From assembly GCF_000186705.1 (NCBI RefSeq), contig NZ_AEUE01000008.1, forward strand, positions 62,001 to 126,000: 64,000 nucleotides of DNA, read 5' to 3'. Source of the stretch: Citromicrobium sp. JLT1363 (GTDB lineage: Bacteria; Pseudomonadota; Alphaproteobacteria; Sphingomonadales; Sphingomonadaceae). Numbering within the stretch: position 1 is the stretch's first letter; each line of letters opens with the position of its first letter. A model generated the notes under the pieces. That model was not told where the DNA came from, did no database searches, and saw nothing but the letters and a program-made list of their open reading frames with translations. Shown here piece after piece: positions 7,969 to 17,533 of the stretch. The position numbers and the translations under genes are program-made.

Positions 7969-9408
7969 ATAGAACGTAATTCAACCAATAAATTCGTCGA
8001 GCGCGAGCAGGCCTATCCGGCCAAGCGCGACCCCGAAAGCCGTCGCGCCGACTTCCTGGAGATCGGCGCGCCTTTCGCGGACGAAGAGGCGCAGCGCCAG
8101 GCGGGCCGCTGCTCGCAATGCGGCGTGCCCTACTGCCAATCGCATTGTCCGCTGCACAATCACATTCCCGACTGGCTGCGCCTGACCGCGGAAGGCCGCC
8201 TGCGCGAAGCCTACGACCTGTCTGCACGCACTTCCACCATGCCTGAAATCTGCGGCCGCATCTGCCCGCAGGATCGCCTGTGCGAAGGCAATTGCGTGAT
8301 CGAGTTCTCTGGCCATGGTGCCGTCACCATCGGCAGCGTCGAGAAATATCTCGGCGACAATGCGTGGAAGGAAGGCTGGGTTCGCCCGATCGAGCCGGGC
8401 CCTGCAACCGGGCAGTCGGTCGGCATCATCGGGGCTGGCCCCGCCGGGCTGACCGCAGCCGAATACCTGCGCCGTGCGGGCCACGAGGTGCACGTGTACG
8501 ACCGGCACGACCGCGCAGGCGGCCTGCTGATCTACGGCATTCCCAACTTCAAGCTGGACAAGAGCGTGGTCGACCGGCGCGTCGCCCGGATCGAAGAAGG
8601 CGGCATCCACATTCATCGCGGAGTCGAGGTGGGCGCAGATGTGACCCTGTCCGAACTGCGCGAGCGCCACGATGCCATCTTCGTCGCAACGGGCGTGTAC
8701 CAGTCGCGCGAGCTGACGGTGGACGGCGCGGACAAGAACGGCGTGATCCGCGCAATCGATTTCCTGACTGCGTCCAACCGCAGCGGGCTGGGGGACGAAG
8801 TCGCAGCGCACGCCGATGGCAGCCTGCTCGCCAAGGATCGCAACGTGGTCGTGATCGGCGGGGGCGACACTGCGATGGACTGCGTGCGCACCGCCGTGCG
8901 CCAGGGCGCGGCCAGCGTGAAGTGCCTCTATCGCCGCGACCGGGAAAACATGCCCGGCAGCCGCACCGAAGTGGCGCACGCGGAGGAAGAGGGCGTCGAA
9001 TTCCTGTGGCTTTCCGGCCCCGCCTCAATCGAGGGGGGCGAGCGGGCAGAGAAGGTGCAGGCCAATCGCATGCAGCTGGGCGAACCCGACGCCGATGGTC
9101 GTCGCCGCCCGGTGGTCGACCCCTCCAGCAGCTTTGCGCTCGACGCCGATCTGGTGATCCTGGCGCTCGGCTTCGAGCCGGAGCCGCTTCCGGCGATCTT
9201 CGGAGAGACCGGCCTGAACGTGGACCAGTGGGGCACGCTGGAGTGCGATGAAAACATGATGACCTCGCTCCCCGGCGTATTCGCGGGTGGCGATATTGCG
9301 CGCGGCGCCAGCCTGGTGGTGTGGGCCGTACGCGACGGGCGCGACGTGGCCGAGCATATCGAGACCTATCTCGCCGCCGAACGCAAGCCGAGCGCAGCAG
9401 CAGCATGA
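7969..9408 (+). CDS. gltD: Glutamate synthase (NADPH) small subunit
   Basis: GltD oxidises NADPH through FAD and passes electrons to GltB for making glutamate from glutamine and 2-oxoglutarate. Visible parts are the N-terminal iron-sulfur cysteines in CSQCGVPYCQSHC and CGRICPQDRLCEGNC, the FAD motif GAGPAG near residue 150, and the NADPH motif GGGDTAMDCV near 300. Homology continues upstream of the first GTG (8125) as NKFVEREQAYPAKRDPESRR, a typical GltD N-terminus. Between the stop at 7951 and this part no ATG, GTG or TTG exists; the only near-start codon is ATA at 7969. I give 7969 (479 aa) as the best guess. Starting at 8125 would drop the first two cluster cysteines. It overlaps gltB by ATGA. 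Confidence 0.9.
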   Translation: MERNSTNKFVEREQAYPAKRDPESRRADFLEIGAPFADEEAQRQAGRCSQCGVPYCQSHCPLHNHIPDWLRLTAEGRLREAYDLSARTSTMPEICGRICPQDRLCEGNCVIEFSGHGAVTIGSVEKYLGDNAWKEGWVRPIEPGPATGQSVGIIGAGPAGLTAAEYLRRAGHEVHVYDRHDRAGGLLIYGIPNFKLDKSVVDRRVARIEEGGIHIHRGVEVGADVTLSELRERHDAIFVATGVYQSRELTVDGADKNGVIRAIDFLTASNRSGLGDEVAAHADGSLLAKDRNVVVIGGGDTAMDCVRTAVRQGAASVKCLYRRDRENMPGSRTEVAHAEEEGVEFLWLSGPASIEGGERAEKVQANRMQLGEPDADGRRRPVVDPSSSFALDADLVILALGFEPEPLPAIFGETGLNVDQWGTLECDENMMTSLPGVFAGGDIARGASLVVWAVRDGRDVAEHIETYLAAERKPSAAAA

Positions 9409-12400
9409 CCAAGCAGGAACTGGAAGCGCTCCGCCTCGCGGCGGAAGGAATGTACCATGCCGATAGCGAGCACGATGCCTGCGGCGTCGGGCTGATCGGC
9501 GAGGTGTCGGGCAAGCCGACGCGGCGGGTGGTGGATGCGGCGATCGATGCGCTGTCCTCCATCTGGCACCGCGGCGCGGTGGATGCCGACGGCAAGACCG
9601 GCGACGGGGCAGGCCTGCTGCTCGATCTGCCGGTCGATTTCTTCACCAGCGCGATTCACGCCAGCGGGCACGACGTGCGCGACGGCCGGCTGGCGGTCGG
9701 CGTGATCTTCCTGCCGCGCACCGATCTGGGCGGGCAGGATGCCTGCCGCACTATCGTGGAAGCGGAACTGATCCGCGCCGGGCTGTTCGTCTACGGCTGG
9801 CGGCAGGTGCCGGTCGACATTTCGGTGATCGGGCGCAAGGCGCGCGAGACGCGGCCCGAGATCGAACAGGTCCTGATCGCCGGGCCCGAGCCTGACGTGC
9901 AGTCGATCGACGAATTCGAAAAGCAGCTTTACGTCGTGCGGCGGCGGATCGAGCGGCGGATCGTGGAGGCCCAGTTGCAGGGCTTCTACATCGCCTCGCT
10001 GTCGGCCCGTTCGATCGTCTACAAGGGCCTGTTCCTCGCGGAAAGTCTGCCGACGTTCTATCCGGACGTCATGGACCCGCTGTTCACCAGCCGGATGGCG
10101 ATCCTGCACCAGCGCTATTCCACCAACACCTTCCCGCAGTGGTGGCTGGCCCAGCCTTTCCGCACGCTGGCGCATAATGGCGAGATCAACACGATCCGCG
10201 GCAACAAGAACTGGATGCGCACGCACGAGATCAAGATGGCGAGCCTGTCCTTCGGGGGCACGGCGGAAGACATCAAGCCGGTGATCCCGGTCGGTGCGTC
10301 GGATACGGCCAGCCTCGATGCGGCCATCGAACTGCTGGTGCGCTCCGGCAAGGCGATGCCCACCGCCAAGTCCATGCTGGTGCCCGAAGCGTGGCAGGCT
10401 TCGCCCGACATGCCGGACGAAACCCGCGCGATGTATCAGTACATGGCTTCGGTGATGGAGCCGTGGGATGGGCCCGCCGCACTCGCCATGACCGACGGCC
10501 GCTGGGCGGTTGCCGGGCTGGACCGCAATGCACTGCGCCCGCTGGCTTTCAACCTGACCGATGATGGCCTGCTTGTGGTCGGTTCCGAAAGCGGGATGGT
10601 GTCGCTGGAAGATAGCCAGGTGGTCGAAAAAGGCCGGCTGGGACCGGGCCAGATGATTGCCATCGACCTGGAGGAAGGCCAGCTTCTGCGCGACGAGGAG
10701 CTGAAGTCCCGCATCGCGCGCGAGGCGCCTTACGAATCGCTGGTTGCTGGCTTCCGCGGGATCGACGATCTGCCCGATCCACCGGAAAATGCCGCGCCTT
10801 CCTTTGAGGGCGACGATCTCAGTCGGCGCCTGACCGCAGCGGGCATGACCACCGAGGATATGGAGCTGATCCTCGATGCGATGGCGCTCGACGGCAAGGA
10901 AGCCATTGGCTCCATGGGCGACGACACGCCGCTGGCCGTCATCAGCGACAAGCCGCGCAGCGTCAGCCAGTTCTTCCGCCAGAACTTCGCGCAGGTCACG
11001 AACCCGCCGATCGACAGCTTGCGCGAACGGCATGTGATGAGCCTGCGAACACGCTTCGCGAACCTGGCCAACATCCTCGAGGAAGACGACCAGAACGACA
11101 ATGTTCTGGTCCTCGAAAGTCCCATCCTCACCTCGCGCGACTGGGCGCGCCTGCGCGCAGGCTTCGGCGATACCATCGGCGAGATAGACTGCACCTTCGA
11201 TGCACCCGGCAAGCCGGTCGATCTGCGGCTGGCCATAGAGCGGATCCGCAACGAGGCCGAAGCGCTGGTGCGCGACGGCAAGGCGGAGATTTTCCTGACC
11301 GACGAGGCCACGGGGCCCGATCGGATCGGCGTGCCGATGATTCTGGCCGCGGCGGCGGTTCACACCCACCTGACCCGCGTCGGCCTGCGCAGCTTCACCT
11401 CGGTCAATGTCCGCTCGGCCGAATGCCTCGATACGCACACGCTCGCGGTGCTGATCGGTGTGGGCGCGACCACGGTGAACCCCTACCTCGTCGAGGCCGC
11501 GCTGCTATCCCGGCACGAGCGCGGGTTGTACGGCGACATCAGCCGCGAACAGGCGCTCGCCAATTTCCGTGTTTCGCTGGAAGACGGCCTGCTGAAGATC
11601 ATGGCCAAGATGGGGATTTCCGTGATCTCCAGCTATCGCGGCGGCTACAATTTCGAGGCGGTCGGCCTCAGCCGTGCGATCACGGCGGACCTGTTCCCCG
11701 GCATGCCCAACAAGATTTCCGGCGAAGGGTACGAATCCCTGTTCCTCAGCGCGTCGGACCGGCATCGGCTTGCCTACGCGGTGCGCGATGCGCAGTTGCC
11801 CATCGGCGGCTTCTATCGCCAGCGTTCGGGCGAGGAAGTGCATGCCTGGAGCGCGGACGGGATGCACGCGCTGCAGACCGCATGCGCGACCGGCAACGAG
11901 AAGCAGTGGCGCCGGTTCGTCGACGTGGTGGAGAACCAGCACCCGATCTACCTGCGCGATCTTCTGGGTATCGACGAAGCCGACGAGCCTCTGCCGCTGG
12001 ACAAGGTGGAGCCGATAGAGAAGATCCGCACGCGGTTCCTGACACCGGGGATGAGCCTTGGTGCGCTGTCGCCGGAGGCGCACGAAACGCTCGCCATTGC
12101 CATGAACCGCATCGGCGCGAAGGCCGTTTCGGGCGAAGGCGGCGAATCCGCAGAGCGCTTCACGCCGCGCGCCAATGGCGACCTCGCCAATAGCGGGGTC
12201 AAACAGGTGGCCAGTGGGCGCTTCGGCGTCACCGCGCACTACCTCAACAATTGCGAAGAGATCGAAATCAAGGTCGCCCAAGGCGCCAAGCCGGGCGAGG
12301 GCGGGCAGCTGCCCGGCTTCAAGGTGGATGAAGTGATCGCCAAGCTGCGTCACTCGACGCCCGGGGTGACGCTGATTTCGCCTCCGCCGCACCACGACAT

Positions 12401-13925
12401 CTACTCGATCGAAGACCTCGCGCAGCTGATCTACGACCTCAAGCAGATCAACCCGCGCGCCCGCGTGTGCGTGAAGCTGGTCAGCGCGGCGGGTATCGGG
12501 ACCATCGCAGCCGGCGTCGCCAAGGCGCACGCGGACGCGATCCTGATTTCGGGTCACACCGGCGGAACCGGTGCCAGCCCGCAGACCAGCATCAAGTTCG
12601 CCGGTACGCCCTGGGAAATGGGCCTCGCAGAAGTGAACCAGGTGCTCGCGCTCAATGGCTTGCGCCACAAGGTGAAGCTACGGGTCGATGGCGGGCTCAA
12701 GACCGGGCGCGAAATCGTGATCGGTGCGATCCTGGGGGCCGAGGAGTTCGGCATCGGCACGATGAGCCTGGTGGCCATGGGCTGCATCATGGTGCGCCAG
12801 TGCCACTCCAACACCTGCCCGGTGGGGGTCTGCACGCAGGACCCGCGTCTGCGGAAGATGTTTGGCGGAAGCCCCGAAAAGGTGATCCAGCTGATGGATT
12901 TCCTCTCCGAGGACGTGCGCCGTATCCTCGCCAAGCTGGGCTTTTCCTCGCTCGACGAGGTTATCGGGCGGACCGAGCTGTTGCGGCAGATCAGCCGCGG
13001 TGCCGAGCATCTGGACGATCTCGATCTCAACCCGATCCTGCAGAAGGTTCAGACCGACGAACCGCGCGTGTTCAGCATCTCCGAACATCGCAATCCCGTG
13101 CCCGACAGCCTCGATGGCGAGGTTCTGGAAGACGCGCGCGCGGCACTGGAAAAGGGCGAGCGTTTGACGCTCAGCTATCCGGTCCGCAATGTTCACCGCG
13201 CGGTGGGCACGCGGCTTTCGTCGGAAATCGTGACTCGTCATGGGCCCGAAGGCCTGCCCGACGGCACGCTCGACCTGCGGCTGACGGGCAATGCCGGCCA
13301 GTCACTCGGCGCGTTCCTTGCGCGCGGGATCCGTCTGACGATTGCCGGCGACGCCAACGACTATGTCGGCAAGGGCCTGTCGGGCGGGGAGATCGTGCTG
13401 CATCCGCCCCAGGGTGCCCCGCGTGAAAGTCAGCACAACGGCATCATCGGCAACACCGCGCTTTATGGCGCGACCTCGGGCGCGCTGTTCGCCTCGGGCA
13501 AGGCGGGCGAGCGGTTCGCAGTCCGCAACTCGGGCGCGACTGCCGTGGTCGAAGGCTGCGGCGCCAATGGCTGCGAGTACATGACGGGCGGGACGGCAGT
13601 GATCCTAGGCCCGGTCGGCAGCAATTTCGGGGCCGGGATGACGGGAGGCATGGCTTTCGTGTTCGACCCGGACGACCGGTTCGAGCGCATGGCCAACCCC
13701 GGATCGATTGTGTGGCAACGGATCGCCACCGATTACTGGCACGATCATCTGCGTGGCCTGATCGAACGCCACGTGGAACTGACCGGCAGCGACTTTGCGC
13801 GGACCCTGCTGCGCGACTGGGAGGGGACGCTGGCACATACGTGGCAGGTGTGCCCGAAGGACATGCTCGACAAGCTCGACCATCCGATCAACGGCGAGAG
13901 CATCTCGGTCGAAGCGGCGGAATAA
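9405..13925 (+). CDS. gltB: Glutamate synthase large subunit
   Basis: The 1506-aa catalytic subunit of the GOGAT cycle. It has an N-terminal glutamine amidotransferase domain whose nucleophile is Cys26 after a 25-residue propeptide (HDACGVGLIG), a central linking domain, an FMN-binding synthase barrel at about 800-1180 (GGTGASPQTS, RVDGGLKTG), the 3Fe-4S cysteines in CIMVRQCHSNTCPVGVC, and a C-terminal beta-helix domain (GNTALYGATSG, VVEGCGANGCEYMTGG). The ATG overlaps the gltD stop (ATGA), so the two subunits are coupled. All key residues are present. Confidence 0.97.
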   Translation: MTKQELEALRLAAEGMYHADSEHDACGVGLIGEVSGKPTRRVVDAAIDALSSIWHRGAVDADGKTGDGAGLLLDLPVDFFTSAIHASGHDVRDGRLAVGVIFLPRTDLGGQDACRTIVEAELIRAGLFVYGWRQVPVDISVIGRKARETRPEIEQVLIAGPEPDVQSIDEFEKQLYVVRRRIERRIVEAQLQGFYIASLSARSIVYKGLFLAESLPTFYPDVMDPLFTSRMAILHQRYSTNTFPQWWLAQPFRTLAHNGEINTIRGNKNWMRTHEIKMASLSFGGTAEDIKPVIPVGASDTASLDAAIELLVRSGKAMPTAKSMLVPEAWQASPDMPDETRAMYQYMASVMEPWDGPAALAMTDGRWAVAGLDRNALRPLAFNLTDDGLLVVGSESGMVSLEDSQVVEKGRLGPGQMIAIDLEEGQLLRDEELKSRIAREAPYESLVAGFRGIDDLPDPPENAAPSFEGDDLSRRLTAAGMTTEDMELILDAMALDGKEAIGSMGDDTPLAVISDKPRSVSQFFRQNFAQVTNPPIDSLRERHVMSLRTRFANLANILEEDDQNDNVLVLESPILTSRDWARLRAGFGDTIGEIDCTFDAPGKPVDLRLAIERIRNEAEALVRDGKAEIFLTDEATGPDRIGVPMILAAAAVHTHLTRVGLRSFTSVNVRSAECLDTHTLAVLIGVGATTVNPYLVEAALLSRHERGLYGDISREQALANFRVSLEDGLLKIMAKMGISVISSYRGGYNFEAVGLSRAITADLFPGMPNKISGEGYESLFLSASDRHRLAYAVRDAQLPIGGFYRQRSGEEVHAWSADGMHALQTACATGNEKQWRRFVDVVENQHPIYLRDLLGIDEADEPLPLDKVEPIEKIRTRFLTPGMSLGALSPEAHETLAIAMNRIGAKAVSGEGGESAERFTPRANGDLANSGVKQVASGRFGVTAHYLNNCEEIEIKVAQGAKPGEGGQLPGFKVDEVIAKLRHSTPGVTLISPPPHHDIYSIEDLAQLIYDLKQINPRARVCVKLVSAAGIGTIAAGVAKAHADAILISGHTGGTGASPQTSIKFAGTPWEMGLAEVNQVLALNGLRHKVKLRVDGGLKTGREIVIGAILGAEEFGIGTMSLVAMGCIMVRQCHSNTCPVGVCTQDPRLRKMFGGSPEKVIQLMDFLSEDVRRILAKLGFSSLDEVIGRTELLRQISRGAEHLDDLDLNPILQKVQTDEPRVFSISEHRNPVPDSLDGEVLEDARAALEKGERLTLSYPVRNVHRAVGTRLSSEIVTRHGPEGLPDGTLDLRLTGNAGQSLGAFLARGIRLTIAGDANDYVGKGLSGGEIVLHPPQGAPRESQHNGIIGNTALYGATSGALFASGKAGERFAVRNSGATAVVEGCGANGCEYMTGGTAVILGPVGSNFGAGMTGGMAFVFDPDDRFERMANPGSIVWQRIATDYWHDHLRGLIERHVELTGSDFARTLLRDWEGTLAHTWQVCPKDMLDKLDHPINGESISVEAAE

Positions 13926-13930
13926 TTGGC

Positions 13931-13965
13931 TCTGGAAGCGTGCCGATTTCGGTCACGCTTCCAGA
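13931..13965 (+). terminator. Long hairpin after gltB, no T-run
   Basis: TCTGGAAGCGTG (13931-13942) pairs perfectly over 12 bp with CACGCTTCCAGA (13954-13965), and the loop adds CCGA/TCGG (one bulged T). It lies six bases after the gltB stop. No U-tract follows, so it may stabilise the 3' end or act with a factor, and it separates gltB from the small gene at 14028. Confidence 0.6.
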
Positions 13966-14027
13966 ACGACCTCGACAATAGCGCCCGGACTGGCAGGTCA
14001 TTCGGCGTGATTTGGCAGGAGGTTTCA

Positions 14028-14222
14028 ATGAAAATGCTTACGGGATTGGCCGGTATCGCGATCATGGCTGTCGCAACCCCGGCTGCGGCTTACAACACTC
14101 CGCCCGAGGGCGAGCCCACCGGCACGCGTGGTGGCGGCTCTACCGAAGTGCCCGCACCGCCCGTGGCTCTGCTGTTCGGCCTTGCGGCCGGCGCGATCCT
14201 GGTCCGCCGCAAGATCGTCTGA
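14028..14222 (+). CDS. 64-aa exported protein with PEP-CTERM-like C-terminus
   Basis: A small protein with a signal peptide (MKMLTGLAGIAIMAVATPAAA), a mature stretch of only about 20 residues rich in G, T, E and P, and then the C-terminal pattern VPAPP, a hydrophobic helix (VALLFGLAAGAIL) and the basic tail VRRKIV. That order matches exosortase sorting signals (PEP-CTERM), here with Ala in place of the Glu of the PEP core. With almost no body between the two signals, it may be a minimal substrate or a structural peptide. AGGAGG at about 14017-14022 supports the start. No exosortase is in the window. Confidence 0.65.
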   Translation: MKMLTGLAGIAIMAVATPAAAYNTPPEGEPTGTRGGGSTEVPAPPVALLFGLAAGAILVRRKIV

Positions 14223-14248
14223 ACGCGAGGAGAGCCGGGACGCGCCAA

Positions 14249-17200
14249 TCACGGCGCCATCGGCTCTCCGCCATGATCGATCTGGGCGCGGTCCTTGCCG
14301 CGCCATTGCTGAACGCGGGCCGCGGCGCGCATCTGGATGATCGCCAGCGCGGGGATCAGCAGGATCAGCAGCGCGGTCCCGAACAGGACGCCGAAGCCCA
14401 GGCTGGCGGACATCGGGATCAGGAACTGTGCCTGCAGACTGGTCTCGAAAGTGATCGGAGCTACCCCCAGGAAGGTGGTGATCGCGGTCAGCATCACGGG
14501 CCTGAAGCGTGATTTGGCCGCTTCGATCATCGCGTCTTCGGGCTCCATCCCGTTGTCGAGATTCTCGTTCAGGAAGTCGATCATCACCAGCGAGCCGTTG
14601 ATGATGACGCCCGACAGCGCGATGATCCCGAACATCGAAAGGATGCCCAGAGGGATGCCGAGCAGAAGGTGCCCGATGAGCGCGCCGATCATGCCGAAGG
14701 GGATCGCTGCCATGATGATCAGCGGCTGGATGTAGGAGCGGAACGGCACCGCCAGCAGTGCATATATCACGAGCAGCGCCAGCAGGAAGGCACGACCCAG
14801 GTCGCCGAAGCTTTCCTGCTGCTCTTCCTGCTCGCCGCCGAACTCGTATTGCAGCGCGGGGTAATCCGCCTGCAGGTCCGGCATGATCTTCTCGTCCAGC
14901 AATTGCGCGACTTCCTGCCCGGTAATCGTGTCGTCATCGACATCGCCGGTGATGGTGGCAATCCGGTGCCCGTCCTCGCGGCGGATCACCGACGGCGCCT
15001 CGCCGAAGGATACGTCCGCTATGCTCGACAGCGCGACTTCGCCGCCCGGCACGCGCACGCGGTAACGTTCGATGTCGGCGATGCTGTCGCGCTCTTCCTC
15101 CGGCAAGCGGATATAGACGCGAACGTCCTCTCGCCCGCGCTGGACGCGCACGGCCTCGGCCCCGAAGAAGGCAGCGCGGACCTGGCCGGCGACGTCCTGA
15201 AGCGTGACACCTAGCGTTCTGGCGGAGGGCTTCAGGCGTAGCTCGACTTCCTGCTGACCGGCATCCTGATCGCTTTCCAGATCGAAGACGCCGCTGACAC
15301 GGCCCAGTTCGGCCATCAGGCGGTCGCCCGCCTGATCCAGCACCGCATCGTCGGGATGGTTGAGCTGGACATTGATGGGCGCTCCGACGCCCAGCAGGGA
15401 AGACGATATGGACAGCGAACGGGCCTCGGGCACCTCCCCCAGTTCCTCGCGCCATGCCTCTTCGATCTGGACGGCAGACACATCCCGCTCAGCGGAAGGG
15501 ACAAGGCTGAGTTGCACATTGGCGAGGTTCGGTCGCAGCGTGGTCTGCGGCCCTCCCGGGCCATTCGTGGACCGTGCCTGGCCTATCGTGGTGTACACCG
15601 CCTCGAGGAAAGTGGGGCCAGCCGTACCGTCAGCTTCGGCAGCGTCGGTCGGCGTGTCCTGATCCGCGAACCGCGCCATCGCGCGATCTGCGGCTGCTTC
15701 TATCCGCTCGGTAACTTCGGCAGTGCGTTCCACCGTGGTGCCCGATGGCATTTCGAGCGCGGCGACCACGATGTCACCCTCGATCTCCGGGAAGAAGGAG
15801 AACTTGATCAGGCCGCCCGGGATCATCGCCATGAACACGACCAGCAACGCGACCCCGCTCGCCACGATCAGATAGGGCATGGCGACGACGAAGCGCAGTG
15901 CCCTGTCGAGCGGCCCGTTCACGAAGGTCTGGAACCGCGCGTCCACCCAGGCTTGTACCCGCGCGAAGAAGCGCGTGACCGGGTTGCCCGGCTTGTGTTC
16001 GGGATCGGGCAGGGTGCTGAGGTGATGGGGCAGCACATACAGCGCTTCGATCAGCGAAAGGCTGAGCACGGCGATCACCACCAGCGGGATGTCCGCCAGA
16101 ATCTTGCCGATCACACCGCCTACGGCCAGCAGCGGCAGAAAGGCGGTGACTGTGGTGGCCACCGCAAAGAACACCGGAATCTTGACGCGCTGCGCGCCGG
16201 CGATCGCCGCGCCGATCCCTGTGCGGCCCCGCTCGCGCTCGGCATAGATGTTCTCGCCGACCACCACCGCGTCATCGACCACCAGCCCCAGCGCCAGGAT
16301 GAAGCCGAACAGGGAGAACATGTTGATGCTCGATCCGGCCCAGTCGAGGATGAAGATCGCACCCACAAAGGTCGCGCCGATTCCCACCGCCGTCCACGCC
16401 GCGAGGCGCAGGTCCAGAAACAGTGTCAGCGCGGCAAGAACCAGAACCAGGCCTAGCGCGGCATTCCGCAACAGCAGGCTGAGACGGTCCTCCAGCAGTT
16501 CGGAACTGTCTTCCCAGATGGCGTAGGACACCCCGGGAGGCAGATCGAAGTCTTCGGCGATCAGAGTCTTGGCCGATCCCGCCACATCCAGCACGCGCTC
16601 GTCGCTGGTGCGATAGATATCCACGAAGGCTACCGGCTCGTCATTGAACCGGGTGATGAGGTCGGCATCCTCGAACTCATCCCGAACCTCCGCGATGTCG
16701 CCCAGCCGCAGCGTCGCACCATCGCTGGTGGTGAGAACGACGATGTTCTCGAAATCCTGCTGGTCGTAGTTCTGGCCGATGGTGCGCACGCGCACCTCTT
16801 CGCTATCGGTCTCGATCGCGCCTGCCGGGCTGTCGAGGCTGGACTGCCCGACCGTCTGCGCCAGCTGCGGCAGCGAAAGACCCAGCGCACGCAGGCGCGA
16901 TTGCGGCACATCGGCGTAAATCTCGTAATTGCGAACCGCCGAGGTCTCGACATAGCTGATTTCGGGAAGGGCGGCGGCGGCGTCTTCCAGCCGATAGGCC
17001 GTTTCCTTCAGCGTCCGCTCGTTCACGTCGCCGAACAGCGCGATCCGCAATGCCACCTGGCGGGTGGTCAGTTCCCGGATATCGGGCTCCTCCGCCTCTT
17101 CCGGGAAGGTCTGTATCTGATCGACCTCGGACTTCACCTCGTCCAGAGCGCGGGCGATATCGGTGCCCAGGTCAAGCTCCACATTGACCGAGCCCCCGCC

Positions 17201-17533
17201 TTCGGAGGCGGTCGAGGAAATCTGATCGACTCCGTCGATCGCCTCCACCGCTTCTTCCACCTTCAGCAGGATCGATTCCTCGATCTCCTCCGGCGTTGCG
17301 CCGGGATAGGTGACCGAAACAGTGATCGTATCCAGGCTGTTCTCCGGGAACACTTCCTGCACGATGGTGGTGTAGGAAAAATAACCCGCCATCAGCATCA
17401 GCAGGAGCAGCAGGTTCGATGCCACCCCGTTGCGCGCCATGAAGGCAATCGGCCCGGTGCGATCGCGCGCCCGGTCGGTCGCTTCGTTGCCGTAGCGGTC
17501 GACCGCTGCGGACTTGGCCTGCGAATCACTCAC
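14249..17533 (-). CDS. RND efflux transporter, inner-membrane permease
   Basis: A 1094-aa permease of the AcrB superfamily that exports substrates using the proton gradient. The first helix (NLLLLLMLMAGYFSY) is followed by a large periplasmic loop with TYPGATPEEIEESI. The helices at about 350-500 contain LGLVVDDAVVVGENIY, whose paired Asp act in proton relay. A second periplasmic loop and second helix bundle (IIMAAIPFGMIGALIGH, FGIIALSGVIINGSLVMIDF) follow. The short N-terminal leader before helix 1 is hydrophilic. It starts with GTG at 17533, overlapping the upstream adaptor gene by 8 nt. Together with the adaptor and outer-membrane factor it completes a tripartite pump; the substrate cannot be read. 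Confidence 0.93.
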   Translation of the reverse strand: MSDSQAKSAAVDRYGNEATDRARDRTGPIAFMARNGVASNLLLLLMLMAGYFSYTTIVQEVFPENSLDTITVSVTYPGATPEEIEESILLKVEEAVEAIDGVDQISSTASEGGGSVNVELDLGTDIARALDEVKSEVDQIQTFPEEAEEPDIRELTTRQVALRIALFGDVNERTLKETAYRLEDAAAALPEISYVETSAVRNYEIYADVPQSRLRALGLSLPQLAQTVGQSSLDSPAGAIETDSEEVRVRTIGQNYDQQDFENIVVLTTSDGATLRLGDIAEVRDEFEDADLITRFNDEPVAFVDIYRTSDERVLDVAGSAKTLIAEDFDLPPGVSYAIWEDSSELLEDRLSLLLRNAALGLVLVLAALTLFLDLRLAAWTAVGIGATFVGAIFILDWAGSSINMFSLFGFILALGLVVDDAVVVGENIYAERERGRTGIGAAIAGAQRVKIPVFFAVATTVTAFLPLLAVGGVIGKILADIPLVVIAVLSLSLIEALYVLPHHLSTLPDPEHKPGNPVTRFFARVQAWVDARFQTFVNGPLDRALRFVVAMPYLIVASGVALLVVFMAMIPGGLIKFSFFPEIEGDIVVAALEMPSGTTVERTAEVTERIEAAADRAMARFADQDTPTDAAEADGTAGPTFLEAVYTTIGQARSTNGPGGPQTTLRPNLANVQLSLVPSAERDVSAVQIEEAWREELGEVPEARSLSISSSLLGVGAPINVQLNHPDDAVLDQAGDRLMAELGRVSGVFDLESDQDAGQQEVELRLKPSARTLGVTLQDVAGQVRAAFFGAEAVRVQRGREDVRVYIRLPEEERDSIADIERYRVRVPGGEVALSSIADVSFGEAPSVIRREDGHRIATITGDVDDDTITGQEVAQLLDEKIMPDLQADYPALQYEFGGEQEEQQESFGDLGRAFLLALLVIYALLAVPFRSYIQPLIIMAAIPFGMIGALIGHLLLGIPLGILSMFGIIALSGVIINGSLVMIDFLNENLDNGMEPEDAMIEAAKSRFRPVMLTAITTFLGVAPITFETSLQAQFLIPMSASLGFGVLFGTALLILLIPALAIIQMRAAARVQQWRGKDRAQIDHGGEPMAP

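Noticed and set aside
9366-11438. A 690-codon minus-strand frame inside gltB
   Set aside because: It is the mirror of gltB codons, with no ribosome site or known motif.
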